The translations under genes were made by a program, and so were the position numbers. From Pseudooceanicola pacificus (GTDB taxonomy: Bacteria > Pseudomonadota > Alphaproteobacteria > Rhodobacterales > Rhodobacteraceae), in the NCBI RefSeq assembly GCF_009789075.1, contig NZ_WNXQ01000012.1, positions 41,104 to 105,103 on the forward strand: DNA of 64,000 bases, written 5' to 3'. Below the pieces are notes generated by a model, which saw only the letters and a program-made list of their open reading frames with translations, did not search any database and had not been told where the DNA came from. Below, in pieces: positions 26,597-35,241 of the stretch; position 1 is the first letter of the stretch, and every line of letters starts with the position of its first letter.

Positions 26597-26669
26597 CCCC
26601 GCTTCACGCCGCGCCCGGCCGTTGCGACGTGCCGGGCGTGTTCCGCACGCATCTCAGACGGGGCCCCCG

Positions 26670-27503
26670 ATGACCGATACCCTGCCCGCGACGCTGGCCG
26701 AAATGGCCGTCGCCGTGCTGACCACTGCCGACGGGCGCGCCAAGACCGCCCTGTCGCACCGCTGCGCCGCCGCCTGGCGCGCCGCGCGCGAGGACGGGGC
26801 GACGCCGATCCCGGTGGGACAGGCCGCGCCGCCACTGCGCCCGGCCCGGCCCGACAGGCCCGACCTGCTGGACCCGCGCGACGTGCCGCGCCGCCGCCCC
26901 GGGTCGGAGCAGGGCCGCATCGCGCTGCTGCACGCCGTTGCGCATATCGAGCTGAACGCGGTGGACCTGCACTGGGATATCGTCGCCCGGTTCACCCATG
27001 TGCCGATGCCGCCCGGGTTCTATGACGACTGGGTCAAGGCGGCGGACGAGGAATCGAAACACTTCAACCTGATGTGCGACTGTCTGGAGGCGGCGGGATC
27101 GCATTACGGCGCCCTGCCCGCCCATGCCGGCATGTGGCGCGCCGCCGAGGACACCGCCGAAGACATCTTTGGCCGCCTCGCCGTGGTGCCGATGGTTCTG
27201 GAGGCGCGCGGCCTGGACGTGACCCCCGGCATGATCGAGGTGTTCCGCAAGGCGGGCGCCGATCAGGCGGTCGCGGCGCTGCAGACGATCTATGCCGAAG
27301 AGGTCGGCCATGTCGCCTATGGATCCAAGTGGTTCCATTACCTGTGCGGGCGGCACGACACCGATCCGAAACCCTTTTTTCACGAGTTGGTGCGCAAATA
27401 CTTTCACGGCGCGCTCAAGCCGCCGTTCAACGATGAAAAACGCGCAGAAGCCGGGCTGCCGCTCGACTTTTACTGGCCCCTTGCCGAAGAGCGTGGCGGC
27501 TGA
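26670..27503 (+). CDS. DUF455 ferritin-like protein
   Basis: Protein of 277 residues with a ferritin-like four-helix fold. Likely diiron ligands are Glu in 'AHIELNAVDLHWD', Glu/His in 'DEESKHFNLM', Glu in 'LEARGLD', and Glu/His in 'EEVGHVAYG'. The start MTDTLPATLAEMAVAVL is typical of DUF455. The family's reaction is not established. It follows bcp on the same strand, and an oxidative-metabolism role would suit the neighbourhood, but this is only context. Confidence 0.85.
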   Translation: MTDTLPATLAEMAVAVLTTADGRAKTALSHRCAAAWRAAREDGATPIPVGQAAPPLRPARPDRPDLLDPRDVPRRRPGSEQGRIALLHAVAHIELNAVDLHWDIVARFTHVPMPPGFYDDWVKAADEESKHFNLMCDCLEAAGSHYGALPAHAGMWRAAEDTAEDIFGRLAVVPMVLEARGLDVTPGMIEVFRKAGADQAVAALQTIYAEEVGHVAYGSKWFHYLCGRHDTDPKPFFHELVRKYFHGALKPPFNDEKRAEAGLPLDFYWPLAEERGG

Positions 27504-27678
27504 GCAACGCTGCCCCCCGGAGAATCGGCGATTTCTTGCCAAATCGGCGGAAATTCGGGAGGTGCGGCGAATCGGCCACCCAAACGCCTTGCCGGGCGTG
27601 TAACGTCCCGATAACAAAAGTCGGAGCGCCAGTTGGGGAACGGGGCGCTACTGGGATGGGACAAAGGGACACCTTTTC

Positions 27679-29002
<1,324 letters not shown>

Positions 29003-29013
<11 letters not shown>

Positions 29014-29533
29014 AAGCAAAATCAATGAGCCCGGCCCGAAGGCCAGCGAAACCCCCGCTCCGGCCGCTTCGGAAACGCCAGCACCCAAGCCCTCCATGAC
29101 CGGCAGCGATTTCAAACCCTCGGCCCCCAAGGCCAAGCCGCCCGCATCGGTCCTGTCCTCGGATCTGCATATCACCGGCAACATCAAGACGACCGGCGAC
29201 ATCCAGATCGAAGGCACCATCGAGGGCGACATCCGCGCGCATCTGCTGACCATCGGCGAAGGCGCCACGGTCAAGGGCGAGGTGACCGCCGATGACGTCG
29301 TGATCAACGGCCGCATCGTGGGCCGCGTGCGCGGGCTGAAGGTGCGCCTGACCTCGACCGCGCGGGTCGAAGGCGACATCATCCACAAGACCATCGCGAT
29401 CGAAAGCGGCGCCCATTTCGAAGGCTCCGTGCAGCGCCAGGACGATCCGCTGAGCGGCAAGGCCAAGCAGCTGTCCGCACCCGGTTCCGCCGCCGCGGCT
29501 TCTGCACCGGCCGCGAACAGCTCCGGCAGCTGA
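29003..29533 (+). CDS. Bactofilin cytoskeletal protein
   Basis: Protein of 176 residues. A disordered Pro/Ala-rich N-terminus (about 1-48) and C-terminus (about 150-176) flank the beta-helix bactofilin core ('SDLHITGNIKTTGDIQIEG' through 'IESGAHFEGSVQRQ'), built from short repeated strands. Bactofilins polymerise at the inner membrane and position wall enzymes. The gene overlaps the M23 peptidase gene by 11 bp, so the pair is translationally coupled, consistent with a complex in which bactofilin localises the peptidase. Confidence 0.94.
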
Positions 29534-29558
29534 TCCGCACCATCGCGTCCCGGATTTC

Positions 29559-29585
29559 ACGGGCCGTCCCATCGGGGCGGCCCGT
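29559..29585 (+). terminator. Intrinsic terminator after bactofilin gene
   Basis: ACGGGCCG (29559-29566) pairs with CGGCCCGT (29578-29585), and inner bases extend the stem to about 12 pairs around an ATC loop. It lies 26 bp past the stop codon, with TTCC following. Confidence 0.65.
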
Positions 29586-29731
29586 TTCCGTTGCTGCGGG
29601 GCGCCCTGCCCCGGGGTGGCGCGCGGCCCGCCCGGTGCACAGCACAACGCCCGCCGCCGGGCACAGGCGGCCCGAAGCGACCTGACCGGCGCTCTCCGTG
29701 ACGATGACGGGCGATCCGCGCGCCGGTTGGC

Positions 29732-30316
29732 CTAGGCCTCCAGCTCGGCATCCCAGTAGAGGTAGTCCATCCAGCTTTCATGCAGGTGGTTGGGCGGGAA
29801 CTTGCGGCCCATGTTGCGCAGCTCTTCCGCGCCCGGGGCGCGGGGCGGCTTGCGCAGGGACATGCCGGCGCGGCGCAGGCTTTTCGATCCCTTGTGCAGA
29901 TTGCAGGGCGAACAGGCCGCCACCACGTTTTCCCAGCTGGTGATGCCCCCGCTGGCGCGCGGCACCACATGGTCGAAGGTCAGATCGCCCTTGGCCCCGC
30001 AGTACTGGCAGCAGAATTCATCCCTCAGAAAAAGATTGAAGCGCGTGAAGGCCACGCGCTTCTGAGGTTTTACGTAATCTTTCAGTACCACCACCGAGGG
30101 TATCCGTATCTCGGTACTCGGGCTTCGGACCCAGGCGTCGTACTCGGCTACGATGTCCACCCTTTGCAGGAAGGCCGCCTTGACCGCCTCCTGCCAGGGC
30201 CAGAGACTGAGGGGGTAGTAGGAAAGCGGCCGGTAATCCGCGTTCAGAACCAAGGCCGGGTGCTGTCTCAGCGCCGCCGGTTCCCGCACGAATTCCGTCC
30301 TGAAATCTCCGTCCAT
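29732..30316 (-). CDS. HNH endonuclease family protein
   Basis: Protein of 194 residues. The zinc-binding Cys pair 'FCCQYCGAKGDLTFDHVV' and the later 'ACSPCNLHKGSKS' form a standard HNH module (about 100-155), with the catalytic His in 'FDHVVPRASGG'. The N-terminal 'LVLNADYRPLSYYPLSLWPW' segment is typical of a widely conserved stand-alone alphaproteobacterial HNH protein, whose role is not settled and need not be phage related. No partner genes of a restriction or defence system are adjacent. Confidence 0.9.
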   Translation of the reverse strand: MDGDFRTEFVREPAALRQHPALVLNADYRPLSYYPLSLWPWQEAVKAAFLQRVDIVAEYDAWVRSPSTEIRIPSVVVLKDYVKPQKRVAFTRFNLFLRDEFCCQYCGAKGDLTFDHVVPRASGGITSWENVVAACSPCNLHKGSKSLRRAGMSLRKPPRAPGAEELRNMGRKFPPNHLHESWMDYLYWDAELEA

Positions 30317-30529
30317 CTGCGACTCGTCCCCTGCGCTGTCTGCCCGAGGTGGAACCGGAGCGGGACACCCCGCCCCAGCCTGGGTTTACTATATATCGCG
30401 GCTTTCCGCTGACAAGTCCCACGATATGCAGTTCACGCCCAAGTGCCTAAAACAAGTGCGTAACGCTGGCATGACAGTGCCCGACCGGCACGGGCTGGGA
30501 CTCGCGCGCGGGCGTGCTATCATTGCCGC

Positions 30530-30970
30530 ATGGATGATCTGCCCCTGCCCCCCGCCCCCGCGTTTCCCGGCCTCCTCGAAGCCGCGCTCTACTGCCCCGA
30601 CCTGGATGCCGCCGAGGCCTTCTATGGCGGGATCCTGGGGCTGGAGCGGATCACCCGGGTGGCCGACCGGCACGTGTTCTACCGGGTCGGGCACACGGTG
30701 CTGCTGCTCTTCAACCCCGCCCGCACGCGCGAGGGCGGTTCCAACCCCGAGATTCCGGTGCCGCCGCACGGGGCCGAAGGGCCGGGACACCTGTGCCTGG
30801 CCGCCGATGCGCAGTCACTGGCCGCCTGGGTGGAGCGCCTGGAGGCGGCAGGCGTCCCGCTGGAGGCGGATTTCCACTGGCCGGGCGGGGCGCGCTCGAT
30901 CTATTTCCGCGATCCGGCGATGAACTCACTGGAGATCGCCGAGCCGCGGCTCTGGTTCGACGCGGGGTGA
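30530..30970 (+). CDS. VOC (glyoxalase/bleomycin resistance-like) family protein
   Basis: Single VOC module of 146 residues. 'LEAALYCPDLDAAEAFYGGI' opens the first beta-alpha-beta unit and 'PGHLCLAADAQ' with 'NSLEIAEPRLW' supplies the second, with potential metal ligands His and Glu. These proteins often dimerise as lyases or dioxygenases. The exact reaction cannot be read. It stands alone on the plus strand between a divergent HNH gene and a block of direct repeats. Confidence 0.85.
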   Translation: MDDLPLPPAPAFPGLLEAALYCPDLDAAEAFYGGILGLERITRVADRHVFYRVGHTVLLLFNPARTREGGSNPEIPVPPHGAEGPGHLCLAADAQSLAAWVERLEAAGVPLEADFHWPGGARSIYFRDPAMNSLEIAEPRLWFDAG

Positions 30971-30986
30971 TCGCGCGCGCCGCCGG

Positions 30987-31113
30987 GGTTCGGGATGAAC
31001 CGGCGGGCCGTGTCCGGGGGCCTCGGCGCGGGAGGGGGGCTGTCTGCCCCCCATCGGCCATGCAGCCGAGTCCCCCCGAGGATATTTTCGGCCAGAGGAA
31101 GGCCGGGGCCGGG
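30987..31113 (+). repeat. 127-bp direct repeat, copy 1
   Basis: The unit runs from GGTTCGGGATGAACC to GGCCGGGGCCGGG and is repeated at 31163-31289 with few differences. It contains the family core GATATTTTCGGCCAGAGGAA and a GC-rich hairpin region with GGGGGGCTGTCTGCCCCCC. Confidence 0.85.
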
Positions 31114-31162
31114 GGAAGTTGCGCAGGCTCTCGCCCGGGGGCGCGGGGAGGATCGTCTTTGA

Positions 31163-31289
31163 GGTTCGGGGAGAACCGGCGGGCCGTGTCCGGGGGCCCC
31201 GGCGCGGGAGGGGGGCTGTCTGCCCCCCATCGGCCATGCGGCCGAGTCCCCCCGAGGATATTTTTGGCCAGAGGAAGGCCGGGGCCGGG
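31163..31289 (+). repeat. 127-bp direct repeat, copy 2
   Basis: Second copy of the 127-bp unit, 176 bp after the first start to start, with the matching core GATATTTTTGGCCAGAGGAA. It ends 23 bp before the stop codon of the ABM-domain gene. Together with copy 1 it fills the 342-bp gap between the VOC and ABM genes. Confidence 0.85.
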
Positions 31290-31312
31290 TGAAGCGGCAG
31301 GGCAGCGCGGTG

Positions 31313-31612
31313 TCAGAGGTCGCGGATGCGCTCGGGTTCGATCATCTTGAGGGCGCGGTTGGTGACGCCGCAGGGCTCCATCCGTTCGCGATGCGCGGTC
31401 ATGTTGGGATGGGCGCCGTGGGCGCGCAGCGCCTCCTTGCTCTCCCATTCCTCGTAGACCCGGAACAGCGTGGGCTGGTCGACGCTCTGGAAGAAGCGGT
31501 AGGTGATGCAGCCGTCTTCGGACTTCGTGGCCTCCTGGGCGAGCGCGAAGTTCTTCTTGGCAAGCTCCACCTGGTCGGCGGCCACTTCCATCGTGCCGGT
31601 GATGATGATCAT
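31313..31612 (-). CDS. Antibiotic biosynthesis monooxygenase (ABM) domain protein, YgiN-like
   Basis: Protein of 99 residues with a ferredoxin-like ABM fold. 'MIIITGTMEVAADQVELAKK' and 'GCITYRFFQSVDQPTLFRVYEEW' are standard for small quinol monooxygenase-like or peroxide-linked ABM proteins. A GGAGG site precedes the ATG. It lies 93 bp after the esterase gene and may be the last gene of that minus-strand run. Its substrate is unknown. Confidence 0.88.
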   Translation of the reverse strand: MIIITGTMEVAADQVELAKKNFALAQEATKSEDGCITYRFFQSVDQPTLFRVYEEWESKEALRAHGAHPNMTAHRERMEPCGVTNRALKMIEPERIRDL

Positions 31613-31705
31613 GCGATGTCTCCTCCGTTCATCAGTCGCGACCAGACATGCCCGACCCCGCCGCCCCTGTCGAGGCGCGGCGCCGCCGATCGCACATTCG
31701 CGGAC

Positions 31706-32371
31706 TCAGAGGCCGAGCTTGTCGCGCATGAAGGCCAGCGCAACCGACAGCCCGTCCGGCGCGATCCCGTGGCCGGTGCCCTTCATCACATGTGCAAAGA
31801 CCTCCTTGAACCCGGCGCCCTGCAGCGCCTCGGCGGCGGCGGGCAGCGATTGCGGCGGCACGACCTCGTCGGCATCGCCATGCACCAGCAGCACCGGCAT
31901 CCGGCTGACCACCTCGTCCTCCAGCGTCTCGGGGCGCAGCAGCCGGCCCGAGAAGGCCACGATGCCCGCCACCGGATCCTCGCGCCGGGGTGCCACATGC
32001 AGCGACATCATCGTGCCCTGCGAGAACCCGAAGAGCACGACCTGTTCCGGCAGCACGTCCTCGTCCACCATCAGCGCGTCGAGGAAGGCGTTCACATCCT
32101 CCACCGCCTGGGTCATGCCGCGCTCGGCCTCCTCTTCGGAGGAGCCGTCGAGCCAGGGGATCGGGAACCACTGGAAGCCGAAGGGCGCGCCCGGGACCGT
32201 TTCCGGCGCGTCGGGGGCAATGAACAGCGTGTCGGGCAGATGCTCGGCCAGCACGTCGGCAATGCCAAGCAGATCGGCCCCGTTGGCGCCATAGCCGTGC
32301 AGGAAGACGACGATCGAGCGCACCTCCCCCGATTGCGGTTCCCTGCGGCCTGCGTTCAGAACCCGTGTCAT
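31706..32371 (-). CDS. Phospholipase/carboxylesterase family hydrolase
   Basis: Alpha/beta hydrolase of 221 residues. It has the oxyanion region 'VVFLHGYGANGADLLG', nucleophile elbow 'GFSQGTMMSLH' (GxSxG), acid in 'HGDADEVVP' and His in 'GTGHGIAPDG'. This is the typical short bacterial esterase (Abhydrolase_2) with preference for short acyl esters or lysophospholipids. The start overlaps the alkA stop as ATGA, so it is the distal gene of the cbiD-cobK-alkA unit. There is no clear biochemical link to cobalamin. Confidence 0.92.
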   Translation of the reverse strand: MTRVLNAGRREPQSGEVRSIVVFLHGYGANGADLLGIADVLAEHLPDTLFIAPDAPETVPGAPFGFQWFPIPWLDGSSEEEAERGMTQAVEDVNAFLDALMVDEDVLPEQVVLFGFSQGTMMSLHVAPRREDPVAGIVAFSGRLLRPETLEDEVVSRMPVLLVHGDADEVVPPQSLPAAAEALQGAGFKEVFAHVMKGTGHGIAPDGLSVALAFMRDKLGL

Positions 32372-32997
32372 GCGATCCCCTCCCTCGTCTTCTCGGCCCG
32401 GTAGAAGGCCCAGAGCATGCGTGCCGCAACCGCGCGCCACGGGCTCCATCTCTCGGCCATGACGCGGAACTCTGCCGGTGCGGGCCGTCCGGGCAAGGCG
32501 TAGAGGATCCGCGCCGCCTCCTGCAAGGCCAGATCGCCCGGCGGGAAGACATCGGCCCGCCCGAGGGCGGTCAGCGCGTAAATCTCGGCCGTCCAGGGGC
32601 CGATCCCCGGCAGGGCGACAAGCCGGGCCAGCACCTCGGCATCCGGCATGCCGCGCAGGGCGGCAAAGTCGAGACCCGAGGCGGCGAGGCCTCGGGCGTA
32701 TTTCATCTTGGGGCGCGACAGGCCGACGGCCTTGAGGTCGCCCTCGGTCGCGGCGGCGATGGCGGGGGCGGAGGTCAGGCCCGCCGACTCCATCCGCGCC
32801 CAGATCGCGGCGGCCGAGGCGGTGGAGACCTGCTGGCCCACCACCGCCTGCAGCAAGGTGGCGAAACCGTCCGGGCGGCGGCGCAGGGGCGGCAGGCCGC
32901 AGCGGTCGAGCGCATGGGCCATGCGCGGATCGTGCTCGGCCAGCCAGCTGGCGCCCTCGGCGACGCAGTCCATGGTTGCGATGATGCGGCCGGTCAT
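32368..32997 (-). CDS. DNA-3-methyladenine glycosylase, AlkA-like
   Basis: Base-excision repair enzyme of 209 residues. It contains the helix-hairpin-helix 'LVALPGIGPWTAEIYAL' and the catalytic Asp in 'ADVFPPGDLAL', which in AlkA follows that hairpin. 'LLQAVVGQQVSTASAAAIW' is the usual N-terminal core. It removes alkylated purines. The protein lacks the E. coli AlkA N-terminal beta domain, as in many alphaproteobacteria. Its ATG overlaps the cobK stop, so a repair enzyme is coupled to cobalamin genes, an arrangement that looks accidental. Confidence 0.92.
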   Translation of the reverse strand: MTGRIIATMDCVAEGASWLAEHDPRMAHALDRCGLPPLRRRPDGFATLLQAVVGQQVSTASAAAIWARMESAGLTSAPAIAAATEGDLKAVGLSRPKMKYARGLAASGLDFAALRGMPDAEVLARLVALPGIGPWTAEIYALTALGRADVFPPGDLALQEAARILYALPGRPAPAEFRVMAERWSPWRAVAARMLWAFYRAEKTREGIA

Positions 32998-33767
32998 CGG
33001 CTCTCTCCCGGGTCCCGGGCCGCCTGCGCGCCGGACCCGGCGGCCGTGGCCCGCGCCCAGGTCAGCGCGGCGGCGACGGAGGAGAGGACACTGGCCCCCT
33101 GCGGCAGCGGCGGACGGGCGATCATCGCGACGGGCAGGCCCAGGATGCGGGCGGCCTCCAGCTTGGCCGATGCTCCCTGCCCGCCCGCGTTCTTGGTGAC
33201 AATCCAGTCGATCCGCCGGTCGCGCAGCAGGGCGAGGTCCTCCGCAACCTCCCACGGCGGGCGGGAGGTGAGCATTTCCGCCCGGGGGAAACCGGGGGCC
33301 GCGACAGGCTCTATCGCGCGGATGACCACCGGGTTGCGGCGCAGCGCGGCGTAACGCGGCAGGTCCTGCCGCCCGACGGCGAGGAAGACGCGCGCCTCTG
33401 CCGGGATCACGCCCTCCAGCGCCTCGGGCGAGGCGACACCGCTCCAGCGGTCGCCGGGGCCGGGCTGCCAGGCGGGGCGGTCCAGGATCGCGTGGGGCAG
33501 CGCCATCTCGGCGCAGATGCGCGCGGTCCGCGCACTCACGCGGGCGGCGAAGGGATGTGTCGCGTCCAGTACGGCCCGCACGGCGTGGTCGCGCAGGAAG
33601 CTGCGGAATCCCGCGTCGCCGCCAAACCCGCCGATGCGCAGCCGCCCCTCGGGCCGCAGCGGCGCGCGGGTCACCCCGGCGAGCGAGGCCATGGCATCGG
33701 CCCCTTCGGCCGCAAGCGCCGAGGCCACGGCGCGCCCTTCGGCGGTGCCTGCCAGCACCAGGATCAT
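32994..33767 (-). CDS. cobK: Precorrin-6A reductase
   Basis: NADPH-dependent reductase of 257 residues that converts precorrin-6A to dihydroprecorrin-6A (precorrin-6B). 'MILVLAGTAEGRAVASALAA' is the nucleotide-binding start, 'DATHPFAARVSARTA' is a strong family signature, and 'WIVTKNAGGQGASAKLEAA' marks the C-terminal half. Starts of cobK and alkA are both coupled by ATGA overlaps. The enzyme acts between CobM/CobF-type and CobL steps, so other corrin-ring genes must lie elsewhere. Confidence 0.94.
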   Translation of the reverse strand: MILVLAGTAEGRAVASALAAEGADAMASLAGVTRAPLRPEGRLRIGGFGGDAGFRSFLRDHAVRAVLDATHPFAARVSARTARICAEMALPHAILDRPAWQPGPGDRWSGVASPEALEGVIPAEARVFLAVGRQDLPRYAALRRNPVVIRAIEPVAAPGFPRAEMLTSRPPWEVAEDLALLRDRRIDWIVTKNAGGQGASAKLEAARILGLPVAMIARPPLPQGASVLSSVAAALTWARATAAGSGAQAARDPGESR

Positions 33768-34804
33768 GCCCGGGCCAGAACGGCGCCGGCGCGGTCGATC
33801 ACCACCACATCGGCGGCGATCCCCGGGCCGAGGCGCGCGCGAACCTGCGCCAGGGCGGTCTCGGCAACCCAGGCGGGGAAATCCGGGCCGACCTCCTGCA
33901 GCACCTGCGTGGTGGTGTTGGCCGAGGCCACCGACGCGCGGCCGAAGAGCGCGGCCAGCGCGGCAAAATCCACCTGGCTGCGCCCGGAATGCAGGTCGCC
34001 CGCCCCCTGCGCCAGCTTGGTCAGCTTGCCGATGCCCCCGCCCAGGCTCACCCGCGGCAGCGGGTGGGCGCGGATGTACTTCAGCATGCCGCCGGCGAAA
34101 TCGCCCATGTCCAGCATCGCGTGATCCGGCAGGGCGTGCAGCCCCTGCACCACCCTCTCTGAGGTCGCGCCGGTGCAGCCGGCCACGTGCTCCAGCCCGA
34201 CAGCGCGGGCCACGTCGACCCCGCGGTGGATCGAGGCGATCCAGGCCGCGCAGGAAAACGGCCGCACGATGCCGGTGGTGCCAAGGATCGACAGCCCTCC
34301 GGTGATGCCCAGCCTCGGGTTCCAGGTTTGGGCGGCCAGCGCCGCGCCGCCGGGCACCGAAACGGTGATGCGGATGTCGGGGGAGCGGCCCAGCCGGGCG
34401 GCCATCTCCTCGACCGTCTCGCGCATCATCTGGCGGGGCACGGGGTTTATCGCGGGCTCTCCCGGCGGGATCGGCAGGCCGGGCCTTGTCACCGTCCCCA
34501 CGCCCTCGCCCGCGGCAAAGCTCACGCCGCCGGGCGCCGCTTCGACCCGGGCGCGGATCAGCGCGCCGTGGGTCACGTCGGGGTCGTCACCGGCATCCTT
34601 CACGATTCCCGCCGCGGCCCAGCCCTCGCCGCCCGCCAGCTCGGCCACGGCAAAGACCGGGCGTTCGCCGCGCGGCAGGGTGATGCGCACCCGGTCCGGC
34701 CGCCCTTCGCCCCACAGCAGCATCAGCGCCGCCCGCACGGCGGCGGTGGCGCAGGCGCCCGTGGTCCAGCCACGGCGCAGTTCTTTGTCAGGCATGCGGC
34801 TCAT
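33764..34804 (-). CDS. cbiD: Cobalt-precorrin-5B (C1)-methyltransferase, CbiD-like
   Basis: Protein of 346 residues of the CbiD family, which methylates C1 of the corrin ring. 'LRRGWTTGACATAAVRAAL' is the family hallmark, and 'LGTTGIVRPFSCAAW', 'GGGIGKLTKLAQG' and 'ASANTTTQVL' are also typical. CbiD belongs to the cobalt-early route in its name, yet the window also has cobS and cobT of the aerobic chelatase, so here it likely stands in for CobF. It is the first gene of a four-gene coupled unit. Start at 34804 or the second Met at 34795. Confidence 0.94.
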   Translation of the reverse strand: MSRMPDKELRRGWTTGACATAAVRAALMLLWGEGRPDRVRITLPRGERPVFAVAELAGGEGWAAAGIVKDAGDDPDVTHGALIRARVEAAPGGVSFAAGEGVGTVTRPGLPIPPGEPAINPVPRQMMRETVEEMAARLGRSPDIRITVSVPGGAALAAQTWNPRLGITGGLSILGTTGIVRPFSCAAWIASIHRGVDVARAVGLEHVAGCTGATSERVVQGLHALPDHAMLDMGDFAGGMLKYIRAHPLPRVSLGGGIGKLTKLAQGAGDLHSGRSQVDFAALAALFGRASVASANTTTQVLQEVGPDFPAWVAETALAQVRARLGPGIAADVVVIDRAGAVLARA

Positions 34805-34882
34805 CGCGCCCGAGCATACGCGCCGCCGCCCGGCGCGCCAGCGATTTCCACCCCACGCGCCTCAGCCGTTCCGCGCCTCCTC

Positions 34883-35118
34883 CCCGGCTTCATCTCGTCC
34901 GGAATACTCCGGGGGAGTCCGCGCGCAGCGCGTGCGGGGGCAGCGCCCCCACCACCGCGGTCAATTGCGCTGTCCCCGGACACCGGAGGCGATGTCTCAC
35001 CGGGCCGCCGCGTCCCGCGTCGGGGGCACTGCAAACGACGGTTGGACTGGGCCCCCACCACCCCCGTCATTTGCCCTTTCCCCGGATAACGCGGGCGATG
35101 TCTCACCCGCCCGCCTCC
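34883..35118. repeat. Composite intergenic repeat block left of dnaE2
   Basis: It begins with the GGCTTCATCTCGTCCGGAAT half-element, then GTCCGCGCGCAGCGCG and a GC-rich hairpin. Bases 34950-35012 and 35057-35118 are tandem degenerate copies (both contain GGCGATGTCTCAC or GGGCGATGTCTCAC). Bases 34905-35065 are largely the inverse of 38325-38485. The remainder to 35241 is GC-rich with no gene. Confidence 0.75.
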
Positions 35119-35241
35119 GGGGGTAAAGGCTGTGGGGAGGGTCTGTCGTCTTCTGGCGGGTTCGGCGCCCAGGGCGCGCCGCCGAACCCGATGCCGCCGC
35201 CTCTTGCCCCGGGCGAGAGGGTTCTGGCGGGGCGGCCCGCG

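Noticed and set aside
29732..30316. HNH protein as part of a phage, restriction or defence system
   Set aside because: No methylase, integrase or phage genes nearby, and the protein fits a conserved stand-alone chromosomal family.
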